Source: Spirochaetales bacterium
GTDB lineage: Bacteria; Spirochaetota; Spirochaetia; Treponematales; Treponemataceae
NCBI GenBank assembly: GCA_003252395.1
Contig: QKEL01000008.1
Span: 62,001-126,000 of the forward strand
Direction of reading: 5' to 3'
Length of the DNA: 64,000 bases
Shown here: positions 41,814 through 51,399 of the stretch, in pieces
Layout of the letters: each line of letters opens with the position of its first letter
Numbering within the stretch: the stretch's first letter is position 1
Made by a program: the position numbers and the translations under genes
Notes under the pieces: generated by a model
Seen by the model: the letters and a program-made list of their open reading frames with translations, nothing else
Database searches by the model: none
Told to the model about the DNA's origin: nothing

Positions 41814-42865
41814 GTCGGGCCCCCTTCGGCGTTGGGGGCCAGTCCCCCGGCGTACACCTTGGCGATCACCGATTCGGTGCTAATCTCTTGAATCTTCACG
41901 TCACGGACGGGAAGGCTCGTGAGCGCCCAGGAAAGCACGTCGGAGAGGTTGGTTTTTTCCTGGTCGATGGTGACGGAAAACCATTGGCTCGCGGCGTTTT
42001 CGGTATCGATGGCGGAAACGGCGAATCGCTCGGTCACGGTCGGCAGGAGAGCGAGCATGGTGTCGGTCTCCCCTTCCCGCGCGAGCAGGCGGAGGGTCCG
42101 ATAACTGCCGAAAAGCCGGTTGAAGGACTCCGTGGCGCCGTCGTAAATGAGCCGTCCCTTGTCGATAAGGACGATGCGCTTGCACAGGGCTTCCACGTCG
42201 CCGATATCGTGGGTGGTCAGGATTATCGTTGTGCCCTTCTCGCGGTTCAATTCCCGGATCAGGGTGCGAATCTGCGCCTTCACCGCGACGTCGAGCCCGA
42301 TGGTGGGTTCGTCCAGGAATATGATGGATGGGTCGTGGAGAAAACTCGCCGCGATATCGCAGAGCATGCGCTGCCCGAGGGAGAGGTTGCGCACCTGTTG
42401 GCCGTAGAGCCGGTCGAGGTGCACGAGCTCCTCGAACCGTTTCAGGTTCCGCTCGTAGATTTCCGTGGGTATGGCGAAAATTTCCTTGAGGAGCCGGAAG
42501 CTTTCCCTGACCGGGAGCTCCCACCACAGCTGGGTTCGCTGACCGAAGACCACGCCGATGCCGCGCACGAAGCGTATTCTCTCCCGAAAGGGATTCATGC
42601 CGTTGACCGTTACGTCGCCCATGGTCGGGGAAAGCACGCCGGTCATCATCTTTATCGTCGTGGATTTTCCCGCCCCGTTCGGCCCGAGAAACCCGACGAT
42701 CTCCCCCGCGCCGATGTCGAGGGAAAGCCCGTCAACGGCCTTTATGGTGCGGTAATTCCGCGAAAAGAGATCCAAGAGGGCCCCGCCGAGGCCCTCCCGC
42801 CGATTAAGGACCCGGAAATGCTTACCGAGGCCCTCCAGGTGAATCAAATTCGTTTTTGCTTCCAT
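41810..42865 (-). CDS. ABC transporter ATP-binding protein
   Basis: A 351-residue ATPase of the ABC-2 exporter. Walker A GPNGAGKSTT, Q-loop FGQRTQLWWELPV, signature NLSLGQRM (in place of LSGGQ), Walker B IIFLDEPTIGLDV, H-loop TTHD. A long C-terminal extension of about 100 residues follows. The start lies inside the 3' end of the SulP gene. The subfamily often exports drugs or surface molecules; the substrate here is unknown. Confidence 0.9.
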   Translation of the reverse strand: MEAKTNLIHLEGLGKHFRVLNRREGLGGALLDLFSRNYRTIKAVDGLSLDIGAGEIVGFLGPNGAGKSTTIKMMTGVLSPTMGDVTVNGMNPFRERIRFVRGIGVVFGQRTQLWWELPVRESFRLLKEIFAIPTEIYERNLKRFEELVHLDRLYGQQVRNLSLGQRMLCDIAASFLHDPSIIFLDEPTIGLDVAVKAQIRTLIRELNREKGTTIILTTHDIGDVEALCKRIVLIDKGRLIYDGATESFNRLFGSYRTLRLLAREGETDTMLALLPTVTERFAVSAIDTENAASQWFSVTIDQEKTNLSDVLSWALTSLPVRDVKIQEISTESVIAKVYAGGLAPNAEGGPT

Positions 42866-44570
42866 TTTTTTCTCGTTCCCTCGTCACGGTAGGTTCATGG
42901 CTTACGGGTACATAGGGGACTCCGAGTATCCCGGAAGCCCGCGCGAGGGCGTCGTCGAGATTCCCGAAGATATTCTCGGTTCCGACCGTCTTCTCCAGCC
43001 CGGATTTCTTGGCGAGAAGGTAGGGCTGGGTATGGATATCGGATATAAGGAGCATAATATTCTTTTTTTGGCAGTCCATCCAGAGCTGTTCGAGCACGTG
43101 GAGACCGCCCGCGTCGAGGTAGATGGTGCTTCGCATGCGGAGCACCAACACCCGGTATCGGGTAGAGTCCATAAGCACGTTCGCCTCGAATTTCTGAACG
43201 CTGCCGAAGAAAAGCGGGCCCTCAATCTCGAACACGAGAACTCCCTCCGGCACGGTTCGAAGTGCCAGGGAATTGCGGTCGTGGGAGGCGGGATCTCCGG
43301 GATCGTAACCGTTTTTAAAGGCCTTTACCTGGGCCAGGTCCCCCATTTTCTTGATAAAAAAGAGGGCCGCGAGGAGTAACCCGATCTCTATGGCCACGGT
43401 AAGGTCCACGAGCACGGTTATGGCGAAGGTCGCGATCATGACGGCGCTATCCGACTTTTGCCCCCGAAGAACCGAGCGGATAGCCGGGAAACCCGCCATA
43501 TGCAAGGCGACCGAAAAGAGGACGGCCGAGAGGGCGGCCATCGGAATATATACCGCGAAGCGGCCAAGGGCGACCAAAATGAGAAGCAAGGTAAGGGCAT
43601 GGATAAGGCCCGCGACCGGGGTACGCCCGCCGTTCTTTATGTTCGTCGCGGTGCGCGCGATGGCGCCCGTGGCGGGGATGCCGCCGAAAAGGGGGCTCGC
43701 CAGATTCGCGATTCCCTGGGCCATGAGCTCCATGTCGGAATCGTGCTTCGTGCCGGTCAGTCCGTCGGCGACCACCGCGCTCAAAAGGGACTCGATGGCG
43801 CCGAGCACGGCGATGGAAATGGCCGCCGGAACGAGCGCCCGCATGCTTTCGAAGCTGAGGGCCGGCAGATGGGGAACCGGGAGCGAGGAGGGAATGGAGC
43901 CGAAACGGGAGCCGATGGTATCCACCGGGATCCGTAAGAGCAACACGAGCACGGTTATGAGGACGATGGCCACCAACGAACCCGGTACGCGGCGGTTGAT
44001 CTTGGGCCACACCGTGATCACGGCGAAGGTAAGCACGGCGGTTCCGATGGCCCAGGGATTTACGGTCCCGATCGCCGAGGCATACGCGCCGATTTTCCCG
44101 ACAAAGTCTCCGGGAACGTCATGAAGGGTTAGGCCAAGAAAATCTCCGACCTGCGACGTCGCGATCACCACGGCGATACCCGCGGTAAAGCCGGTAATTA
44201 TCGTATAGGGGATGAATTTTATAAGCCCGCCAAGCTTAAAGGCACCGAGGAGAAAGAGCATCAAGCCGGCCATCATGGTCGCGACGGCAAGCCCGTCGTA
44301 CCCGTAGTCGCGAACGATTCCGTACACGATTACCACGAAGGCTCCGGTCGGGCCGCCTATTTGAACCCGAGACCCGCCGAGCGCCGATATGATAAACCCC
44401 GCGACCACGGCCGTGAAAATACCCCGGGCAGGGGGAACGCCGGAGGCGATTCCGAAGGCAATGGCCAGCGGCAAGGCGACGACGCCGACGATAACGCCGG
44501 CTACCAAATCGTTGAGAAAGGCCTTGGGCGTATACCCCTTCAGCGCGTTGATTATTTCAGGTTTTGACAT
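42822..44570 (-). CDS. SulP-family anion transporter with STAS domain
   Basis: A 582-residue secondary anion transporter (sulfate, bicarbonate or similar). The membrane domain opens with the family pattern DLVAGVIVGVVALPLAIAFGIASGVPPARGIF and contains GGPTGAFVVIVYGIV and FGGIPATGAIARTATNIKNGGRTPVAG. The STAS domain occupies about 435-555 (VFEIEGPLFFGSVQKFE, DAGGLHVLE). Start is uncertain: 44570 (MSKPEI) fits homologues but its AGGAG is 12 nt away; 44606 adds 12 residues. Its 3' end overlaps the ABC ATPase gene by 44 nt. Confidence 0.9.
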   Translation of the reverse strand: MSKPEIINALKGYTPKAFLNDLVAGVIVGVVALPLAIAFGIASGVPPARGIFTAVVAGFIISALGGSRVQIGGPTGAFVVIVYGIVRDYGYDGLAVATMMAGLMLFLLGAFKLGGLIKFIPYTIITGFTAGIAVVIATSQVGDFLGLTLHDVPGDFVGKIGAYASAIGTVNPWAIGTAVLTFAVITVWPKINRRVPGSLVAIVLITVLVLLLRIPVDTIGSRFGSIPSSLPVPHLPALSFESMRALVPAAISIAVLGAIESLLSAVVADGLTGTKHDSDMELMAQGIANLASPLFGGIPATGAIARTATNIKNGGRTPVAGLIHALTLLLILVALGRFAVYIPMAALSAVLFSVALHMAGFPAIRSVLRGQKSDSAVMIATFAITVLVDLTVAIEIGLLLAALFFIKKMGDLAQVKAFKNGYDPGDPASHDRNSLALRTVPEGVLVFEIEGPLFFGSVQKFEANVLMDSTRYRVLVLRMRSTIYLDAGGLHVLEQLWMDCQKKNIMLLISDIHTQPYLLAKKSGLEKTVGTENIFGNLDDALARASGILGVPYVPVSHEPTVTREREKNGSKNEFDSPGGPR

Positions 44571-44687
44571 GAGGAACGGTAACTCCTTTTTAACCGAAAA
44601 AATCATGCGCCTCTTTCATTATTTTGTCAATTACCGCGAAATACCTACATTATATGCGAATTGTTTCATAAGGATTACAATGGTATT

Positions 44688-45176
44688 TTATCGGTCTACG
44701 GTAGCGATATCCGAAAACGAGGCGCCTGATGCCCGCGCGAGATCTTGAGGGGAAAGCAATAATTGAACCCCGCGAACGCCGCCGCTCACCGATATGGCCC
44801 CGTATAAAATCGCGGTTTCGTCGATAAGGGTGCGGTAGGGGCGTTTCATGCCCAGAGGGGAACAGCCGCCGCGAATGTAGCCGGTCAGGCCCAGCAACTC
44901 GGTTTCCCTCACCGGAAGAACCTCTTTCGCCCCTAGGGCGATGCGGGCCTTTTTTAGGTTAACTTCCCGGGGCGCGGGCACGCAACACACGCAGATTTCA
45001 TTGGAATCGGTACGCATGACGATGGTCTTGAATACCGTATCCGGGTCTAGGCCGGCCTTCTCGGAGGCCGTCATGGCGTCCAGATTGTCGGGATCGACGG
45101 CGTATTCGATGGCCCGATAGGGTATCCCGGCGGTTTCAAGGATTCTCATCGCGTTCGTTTTTTTTATCCCTGCCAT
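44688..45176 (-). CDS. ybaK: Cys-tRNA(Pro)/Cys-tRNA(Cys) deacylase YbaK
   Basis: A 162-residue trans-editing enzyme that clears mischarged Cys-tRNA(Pro). Family hallmarks are AIEYAVD, VFKTIVMRTD, KKARIALGAKEV and GYIRGGCSPLGMKRPYRTLID. The spacing to a GGAGG site is long (about 13 nt), so the exact start is slightly uncertain. It is divergent from dnaE. Confidence 0.9.
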   Translation of the reverse strand: MAGIKKTNAMRILETAGIPYRAIEYAVDPDNLDAMTASEKAGLDPDTVFKTIVMRTDSNEICVCCVPAPREVNLKKARIALGAKEVLPVRETELLGLTGYIRGGCSPLGMKRPYRTLIDETAILYGAISVSGGVRGVQLLLSPQDLARASGASFSDIATVDR

Positions 45177-45251
45177 GTCGTTTCGAGTCCTCCCCTGGCG
45201 ATAACTTTATCGATCCTGCCCCTCCGGCTCAAGACCAAAACGGGTCATTCA

Positions 45252-45266
45252 TGATAGAATGAAGCC
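45252..45266 (+). promoter_or_regulatory. dnaE promoter, probably leaderless
   Basis: Extended -10 TG-A-TAGAAT (box 45255-45260), 6 nt before the dnaE ATG. No Shine-Dalgarno and no clear -35. Confidence 0.5.
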
Positions 45267-48200
45267 ATGCAGGATTTCGTCCACCTTCACGTCCATACCG
45301 ATTTCTCGCTCCTCGACGGGGCTTCTTCCTATAAAAAAATGATCGCCCGGGCGAAGGCCCTCGGGCACAAGGCCATCGCGATAACCGACCACGGAAACAT
45401 GTTCGGCGCCCTCCGGTTCTATCGGGAATGCCTGGACCAGGGCATGAAACCGCTGATCGGCTGCGAGTTTTACGTGGCCCCGGGTTCAAGAACGGAACGG
45501 GGCGGTTCCGAGCACAACACCAAGTATTACCACCTCATCCTCATCGCGAAAAACGAGGAAGGCTACCGCAATCTCATGGTCCTCACCTCGAGGAGCTTTA
45601 CCGAAGGCATGTACTACAAGCCCCGAATCGACGAGGAGCTCATTCGCGAGTACTCGGGCGGCCTCGTCTGCCTCTCGGCCTGCCTGGCGGGACAGCTTCC
45701 CTCCCTGCTGCAGGAGGGGAAGTACGCGGAGGCGGAAGCCCACGCGCGCCGCTACCGGGATATTTTCGGCGACGATAGCTACTATATAGAGCTCCAGGAC
45801 CACGGCATCCGCGAGCAGCGCGAGGTAGCGCCGAAACTGATCGCCTTGGCCCGCCGCCTCGGCATTCCCATGGTCGTTACCAACGACGCCCACTATTCCG
45901 AGAAAAAGGATTACATCGCCCAGGATATACTCCTGTGCATCGGCACCAAACGGACGCGAAACGAGAGCGGCCGCATGAAATTCGAGGGTTCCGAGTTCTA
46001 CCTGAAAGACGCCGAGGAAATGGCCGCCCTGTTCCCCGAGTACCCCGAAATGCTCTCGAATACCGTGCGCATCGCCGACCTGTGCGACGTGAAAATCCCG
46101 ACCCCCGGTCCCCTCCTCCCGGACTTCGATATCCCGGCCGAATTCGCCGACGAAAACGAATATATCAGGCACCTCGTCTACGAGGGCCTATCGAAGCGCT
46201 ATAGCGAGATTACCGAGGAAATTCGCGAGCGCGCCGACTACGAGTTGGGCGTAATAATCAAAATGGGCTTCGTGGGCTACTTCCTCATCGTTTGGGACTT
46301 TATCAATTGGGCGAAGCAGCATGCCATCCCCGTCGGCCCCGGCCGCGGGTCCGGTGCGGGCTCCATCGTCGCCTACGCGATGACGATCACCGATATCGAT
46401 CCCCTGCGCTATAAGCTCCTTTTCGAGCGATTCCTGAACCCCGAACGCATCTCAATGCCGGACTTCGACGTGGACTTCTGCTTCGAGCGGCGCCAGGAAG
46501 TCATCGAGTACGTGCGCCAAAAGTACGGCGACGACCGGGTGGGCCAGATCATTACCTTCGGAACCCTGAAACCCAAGGCCGCGATCAAGGACGTGGCCCG
46601 GGTGATCGAGATTCCCCTGTCCGACGTCAACATGATCACGAAGCTCGTCCCCGACAACCCGAAGACCCACATGAAGGACGCCTTCGAGGTAAACGAGAAA
46701 ATCCAGGGTTCCGGCCAGCTCGCGCCCCTGAAGGACGATCCCCGTTTCTCCGAGCTTTTCGAGATGGCTACCGCCCTCGAGGGCGCGAACCGGAATACCA
46801 GCCTTCACGCGGCGGGCATCGTCATCGGGAAAACCAAGCTCACCGATTACGTTCCCCTGTACAAGGATTCCAAAACCGGCAAAGTGGCCACCCAGTTCAC
46901 CATGGACCTGATCGAGGACTGCGGCCTGGTCAAGATGGACTTCCTCGGGCTCAAGACCCTCACCCTCATCACCCATACCGAGGAGCTTATCCACAAGCGA
47001 GGCGGCGAATACGCGAATTTTTCCTGCGACAACGTGAGCGATACCGATCCGGCGACCTACAAGATGCTCGGCGAGGGGAAAAGCGCCGCGGTATTCCAGT
47101 TCGAGAGCCAGGGCATGCAGAACATCCTTAAGCGCGCCAAGCCCGACAAGATGGAAGACCTGATCGCCTTGAACGCCCTGTACCGCCCCGGTCCGATGGC
47201 CTATATCGACCAGTTCATCGAGTCGAAATTCGACCCGTCGAAGATCGAGTATCCCGATCCCTGCCTCAAGGATATCCTCGAGGAGACCTACGGCGTCATC
47301 GTGTACCAGGAACAGGTCATGCAGGTAGCCCAGCGAATCGCGGGCTACTCGCTGGGACAGGCCGACCTCCTGCGCCGGGCCATGGGAAAAAAGAAGGTCG
47401 AGGTCATGCAGAAGGAGAAGGTCTCCTTCATCGAGGGGGCGGTCAAAAACGGCTTCAAGGCCGAGGACGCGGACCGCATTTTCGAGATACTGATACCCTT
47501 CGCGGGTTACGGCTTCAACAAGAGCCACGCCGCCGCCTACTCGGTGGTGGCCTACCGCACTGCCTACCTCAAGGCGAATTTCCCCGCGGAGTTCATCGCT
47601 GCCAACCTTACCAACGAAATCGCGTCTACCGACAAGCTGCCCGAGTATATCGCCGAGGGCCGCAAGATGGGCATCCCCATCGATCCCCCGGACGTAAACC
47701 GCTCCGAACCCTACTTCTCCGTCGTGGACGGTCACATCGTCTACGGACTCCTGGGCATCAAGGGCCTCGGGGAGCAGGCCGCGGAAATGATCGCCGCGGA
47801 GCGGGAAAAAAACGGGCCCTACGCGGATTTCATGGATTTCCTGGAACGGGTAGACCTCCGCACGGTCAACAAGCGCGCCCTCGAGGTGCTCATCCAAACG
47901 GGAAGCTTCGATTGCCTGGGCCGCCACCGGTCCACGCTGATCGCGAACCTGGAGCGGGCCATGGAATACGCCGCCCACAAAAAAGACGCGACCCGGTTCG
48001 GCCAGGTAAGCCTTTTCGAGGACTCCGGCGTGCAGGAATTCGCGGAATTCAAATGGGACGAGCTGGACGACTGGCCCCAGGCGGAAAAACTCCGGATAGA
48101 GAAGGAGCTCATCGGCTTTTATATTTCCGGGCACCCCCTGGACGCGTACCGCAAGGCCTTCGATAGGGCCTCTACCTTCGACCTTCGTTACCCGGACCGC

Positions 48201-48707
48201 GCCCAAAAGGACAAGCTCTATACGGTGGTCGGCATGATCCGCACGACCCGGCCCTACCAGACCAAGAGCGGCAAGTGGATGGCCTTCGGCACCTTCGAGG
48301 ATTTCAACGGAACCATCGACCTCACCTTCTTCCCCAATACCTGGGAAAAGGTGCGCGACCGGGCGCTCCCGGATACGGTGTGGGGAATCGTGGGCAAGGT
48401 GGACATGAGCCGGGAAAACCCGAGTTTCCTCGTCGAAAGCCTCGTGAGTCCCGACGAGCTGCAGGCAAAATCGATCAGGGAAGTGCACCTGAAGCTCGAC
48501 CCGGAATACGCCAACGAAACGAGATTGACGCCCCTGCGCGACTTTTTATTTGAATGCGCCGGCGGTTGTTCAGTATATTTACACGTGGAAGCCTCCAATC
48601 GCGCGTACGTGATCAAGGCTGCCAACCAAATCCAGGTCTCGGCGAGCGATAGCTTCATGGAAGACGTGGCGGCGATGCCCGGCGTGCTTCATGCCTGGAA
48701 AGAATAA
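45267..48707 (+). CDS. dnaE: DNA polymerase III alpha subunit
   Basis: Main replicative polymerase, 1146 residues. N-terminal PHP domain (HLHVHTDFSLLDG, ITDHGNMFGA). The palm has catalytic aspartates in MPDFDVDFCFERR; GPGRGSGAGSIVAYA and the fingers follow. Tandem HhH and OB-fold segments lie near the C terminus (YTVVGMIRTTRPYQTKSGKWMAFGTFEDFNG). No proofreading exonuclease insert, so DnaE rather than PolC type. yggT and recG follow closely. Confidence 0.97.
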   Translation: MQDFVHLHVHTDFSLLDGASSYKKMIARAKALGHKAIAITDHGNMFGALRFYRECLDQGMKPLIGCEFYVAPGSRTERGGSEHNTKYYHLILIAKNEEGYRNLMVLTSRSFTEGMYYKPRIDEELIREYSGGLVCLSACLAGQLPSLLQEGKYAEAEAHARRYRDIFGDDSYYIELQDHGIREQREVAPKLIALARRLGIPMVVTNDAHYSEKKDYIAQDILLCIGTKRTRNESGRMKFEGSEFYLKDAEEMAALFPEYPEMLSNTVRIADLCDVKIPTPGPLLPDFDIPAEFADENEYIRHLVYEGLSKRYSEITEEIRERADYELGVIIKMGFVGYFLIVWDFINWAKQHAIPVGPGRGSGAGSIVAYAMTITDIDPLRYKLLFERFLNPERISMPDFDVDFCFERRQEVIEYVRQKYGDDRVGQIITFGTLKPKAAIKDVARVIEIPLSDVNMITKLVPDNPKTHMKDAFEVNEKIQGSGQLAPLKDDPRFSELFEMATALEGANRNTSLHAAGIVIGKTKLTDYVPLYKDSKTGKVATQFTMDLIEDCGLVKMDFLGLKTLTLITHTEELIHKRGGEYANFSCDNVSDTDPATYKMLGEGKSAAVFQFESQGMQNILKRAKPDKMEDLIALNALYRPGPMAYIDQFIESKFDPSKIEYPDPCLKDILEETYGVIVYQEQVMQVAQRIAGYSLGQADLLRRAMGKKKVEVMQKEKVSFIEGAVKNGFKAEDADRIFEILIPFAGYGFNKSHAAAYSVVAYRTAYLKANFPAEFIAANLTNEIASTDKLPEYIAEGRKMGIPIDPPDVNRSEPYFSVVDGHIVYGLLGIKGLGEQAAEMIAAEREKNGPYADFMDFLERVDLRTVNKRALEVLIQTGSFDCLGRHRSTLIANLERAMEYAAHKKDATRFGQVSLFEDSGVQEFAEFKWDELDDWPQAEKLRIEKELIGFYISGHPLDAYRKAFDRASTFDLRYPDRAQKDKLYTVVGMIRTTRPYQTKSGKWMAFGTFEDFNGTIDLTFFPNTWEKVRDRALPDTVWGIVGKVDMSRENPSFLVESLVSPDELQAKSIREVHLKLDPEYANETRLTPLRDFLFECAGGCSVYLHVEASNRAYVIKAANQIQVSASDSFMEDVAAMPGVLHAWKE

Positions 48708-48728
48708 GCGATACAAGGGGATAATCCG

Positions 48729-49319
48729 ATGTTACAGTCATTTTTTTCGGCGATCAGCACCCTGATCAATCTGTACTCCCTGGTCTGCCTGGCCCGGGTG
48801 CTTATGTCCTGGGTCCCCGACTTTGAATACAGCGCCCCGGGCCGCTTTATCGCCGGCCTTTGCGATCCCTACCTCAATTGGTTCCGCCGATTCCGCTTCA
48901 CCCGGGTCGGCGCGGTGGATTTCTCGCCCATCCTCGCCCTGGGAACCCTCTCCGTAGCCTCCATGACCTTCACGACCATCGGCGCCACCGGCCGCTTTTC
49001 CCTCGGCGTCGTGCTCTACGGGATTCTCCAGGTACTCTGGTCCTTTTTTTCCTTTTTCTTCAATATTCTCATACTGTTCCTCGCGATCCGCCTTATCTAC
49101 GACTTGGTAAACCGGCACGGCTATTCGCCCTTCTGGTCCATGATGGACCGCTTTCTCAACCCGCCCATCGCCTGGGTCACCGGCGCGCTCAACCGGGGAC
49201 GTTCCATGCCCTACCGCACCTCCCTCATTTTTACCCTCGTCGCGGCCATTGCCGGCCGCGTCCTGCTGTCCTACGCGGTATCCTTCGTCGGGCGCGTGCT
49301 CGCCAACCTCCCCGTCTGA
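48729..49319 (+). CDS. YggT-family membrane protein
   Basis: A 196-residue inner-membrane protein made of two YggT-like halves. Each half has a hydrophobic hairpin and the pattern VLMSWVPDFEYSAPGRFIAGLCDPYLNWFRRF, repeated loosely as LVNRHGYSPFWSMMDRFLNPPIAWV. The family is linked to envelope or division functions but has no agreed activity. It lies 21 nt after dnaE and 9 nt before recG. Confidence 0.85.
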   Translation: MLQSFFSAISTLINLYSLVCLARVLMSWVPDFEYSAPGRFIAGLCDPYLNWFRRFRFTRVGAVDFSPILALGTLSVASMTFTTIGATGRFSLGVVLYGILQVLWSFFSFFFNILILFLAIRLIYDLVNRHGYSPFWSMMDRFLNPPIAWVTGALNRGRSMPYRTSLIFTLVAAIAGRVLLSYAVSFVGRVLANLPV

Positions 49320-49328
49320 TAGCGCCCC

Positions 49329-51380
49329 GTGTTCGTCGGTGAAATTCAGGTTCCGGTTTCCCGACTCAAGGGCGCGGGACCGGCGACGCAGGAACAGTTG
49401 GCCCGTCTCGGGGTTACCACCGTCGGTGAGTTACTGACCTTTTGGCCCCGCGACTGGGACGACCGCACCGTCACCCTTCCCCTTTCCGCCTTTCAAAGCG
49501 TTCCCAAATTCACCGTCCGCGCCACGGTAATCGCGCATGACTGGTTCGGCTTCGGCCGCATGAAAACCCTAAAAATCGTTATCCAGGACGCCGAGGGAAC
49601 CCTCGCCGAACTGGCCTGCTTCAACCGCCCCTTCCTCGAGCGCCAGTTTCCCGTGGGGACGGCGGTAGCCGTGCACGGTTCCTTCCAGTGGAAATACGGG
49701 GGAATACAATCGAGCGCGTTCGAGATCGAGGAGGAAGATCGAGCGGAAGCAAAGGTGCTCCCGGTGTATTCCCTGACCGCGGGTCTCAGCCAGGCGACGG
49801 TGAGGAAGCTCATCGGCCGCGCCCTCGCCGAATACGGCAAAGGACTGGACTCTGAATTGCCCGAGGCGGTTCGAGCGGGCAAGGGATTGCCCTCAAAGAC
49901 CGAGATTCTCGCCCTGATGCACGCGCCCGCTTCCCTGCAAGACGCGGATCGCGCGCGGTCCGCGCTGATCTTCGAGGAATTTTGGATCTTTGAGCTTGCG
50001 ATCGGCCGCAGGTCCATAGAACGCCGCGGGCGGCTCCCGGGAACGCAGCCGGGGGGGAGGGGCGCCGAACCCGATTCCGACGCGGCGGGTTTGCCCGCGT
50101 TTATCCCGTCGCCCCTCCAAAAGGCGCTTATCGACCGCCTTCCCTTCGATCTTACCGCGGACCAAAAAACGTCCCTCGCGGAGATGAACGCGGATATAGA
50201 GTCGCCCCTTCCCATGGCGCGGCTCCTCCAGGGCGACGTGGGCTCGGGAAAGACCCTGGTGAGCTTTCTTGCCGCCCTCGCCGTGGTGGAACGTAAAGGG
50301 CAAGTCGCGCTTCTCGCCCCGACGGAACTCCTGGCGAGGCAGCATGCCGAAAACGCCTCGAAAATGTTGGAGCCCCTCGGGGTTCGTCTCGCCTTCTTAA
50401 CCGGCAACCTCAAGGCGGCGGGGCGTTCCCGCCTCCTCGCGGAACTGGAATCCGGCGGGATCGATATCGTTATCGGTACCCATGCGCTCTTTTCGCGCGG
50501 AGTCGCCTATAAAAACCTTCGGTTCGCCATGATCGACGAGCAGCATCGCTTTGGGGTACTACAGCGCTCTGCCATCATCGAAAAGGGCATGGAGAGCAAT
50601 CCGGACAAAACGCCGCCCCACCTGCTCATGATGAGCGCGACCCCGATCCCCAGAACGCTCGCCCTCTCGGTCTTCGGCGACCTGGACGTTTCGGTGATCC
50701 GGACCATGCCCGCGGGACGAAAACCCATCATTACCCACCTGACCCGTCACGGCAACGAGCAAAACCTTTACGACTTCGTGGGCAGGGAATTGGCCGCGGG
50801 CCACCAGGCCTACTTCGTGTATCCGTTAATCGAGGAATCCGAGGTTCTCTCCCTCAAATCCGCGACGACCATGTATGAGCACTTGCGGGACCGCGTTTTT
50901 CCCGGAGTTCCCTGCGCCCTTATCCACTCAAAGGTGGAAGAGGAGGAACAGCGAACCATCATGGGCCGCTTCAGGTCCGGCGAAGTCGGAATTCTCGTGG
51001 CCACCAGCGTCGTGGAAGTGGGCGTAGACGTCGCCAACGCGACGTGCATGGTCATCGAGCACGCGGAGCGATTCGGACTCTCGGCCCTCCACCAATTGCG
51101 GGGCCGCGTCGGGCGGGGGAACCTCCAGTCATATTGCTTTTTGGTATACGCCCAGAACCTCACCGAAGACGGCAAGGCCCGCCTCAAGGCCATGCACGAA
51201 ACCGTCGATGGCTTTGTCATCGCCGAGGAGGACCTGAAAATCCGCGGTCCCGGCGACATCGCGGGCATAAAGCAGTCGGGGTATCTCGCGTTCAATCTCG
51301 CCGATCCGGTTCGTGACCGGGATATCCTCGAGGAAGCGCGCGACTCGGCCTTCTCGTATCTGCTCGAAGAAATGGCCTGA
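49329..51380 (+). CDS. recG: ATP-dependent DNA helicase RecG
   Basis: Branch-migration helicase acting at stalled forks, 683 residues. N-terminal wedge/OB domain (about 1-180). Helicase motifs: GDVGSGKTLVS (I), APTELLARQHAE (Ia), IDEQHRFGVLQR (II), MSATPIPRTLAL (III), ATSVVEVGVDVANA and QLRGRVGRG (V-VI). The TRG-type C terminus has GPGDIAGIKQSG. GTG start at 49329; the frame opens at the initiator and no better start was seen. Confidence 0.95.
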   Translation: MFVGEIQVPVSRLKGAGPATQEQLARLGVTTVGELLTFWPRDWDDRTVTLPLSAFQSVPKFTVRATVIAHDWFGFGRMKTLKIVIQDAEGTLAELACFNRPFLERQFPVGTAVAVHGSFQWKYGGIQSSAFEIEEEDRAEAKVLPVYSLTAGLSQATVRKLIGRALAEYGKGLDSELPEAVRAGKGLPSKTEILALMHAPASLQDADRARSALIFEEFWIFELAIGRRSIERRGRLPGTQPGGRGAEPDSDAAGLPAFIPSPLQKALIDRLPFDLTADQKTSLAEMNADIESPLPMARLLQGDVGSGKTLVSFLAALAVVERKGQVALLAPTELLARQHAENASKMLEPLGVRLAFLTGNLKAAGRSRLLAELESGGIDIVIGTHALFSRGVAYKNLRFAMIDEQHRFGVLQRSAIIEKGMESNPDKTPPHLLMMSATPIPRTLALSVFGDLDVSVIRTMPAGRKPIITHLTRHGNEQNLYDFVGRELAAGHQAYFVYPLIEESEVLSLKSATTMYEHLRDRVFPGVPCALIHSKVEEEEQRTIMGRFRSGEVGILVATSVVEVGVDVANATCMVIEHAERFGLSALHQLRGRVGRGNLQSYCFLVYAQNLTEDGKARLKAMHETVDGFVIAEEDLKIRGPGDIAGIKQSGYLAFNLADPVRDRDILEEARDSAFSYLLEEMA

Positions 51381-51384
51381 TTCG

Positions 51385-51399
51385 TGCTACTATTGACCC
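51385..51399 (+). promoter_or_regulatory. Probable leaderless promoter of the protease-barrel gene
   Basis: Extended -10 TG-C-TACTAT (box 51388-51393), 6 nt before ATG 51400. No ribosome-binding site. It lies just after the recG stop. Confidence 0.45.

Noticed and set aside
46452..48488. 678-residue open frame on the minus strand inside dnaE
   Set aside because: Caused by G+C-rich third positions opposite dnaE; low-complexity translation rich in Gly, Val, His and Glu with no motif.
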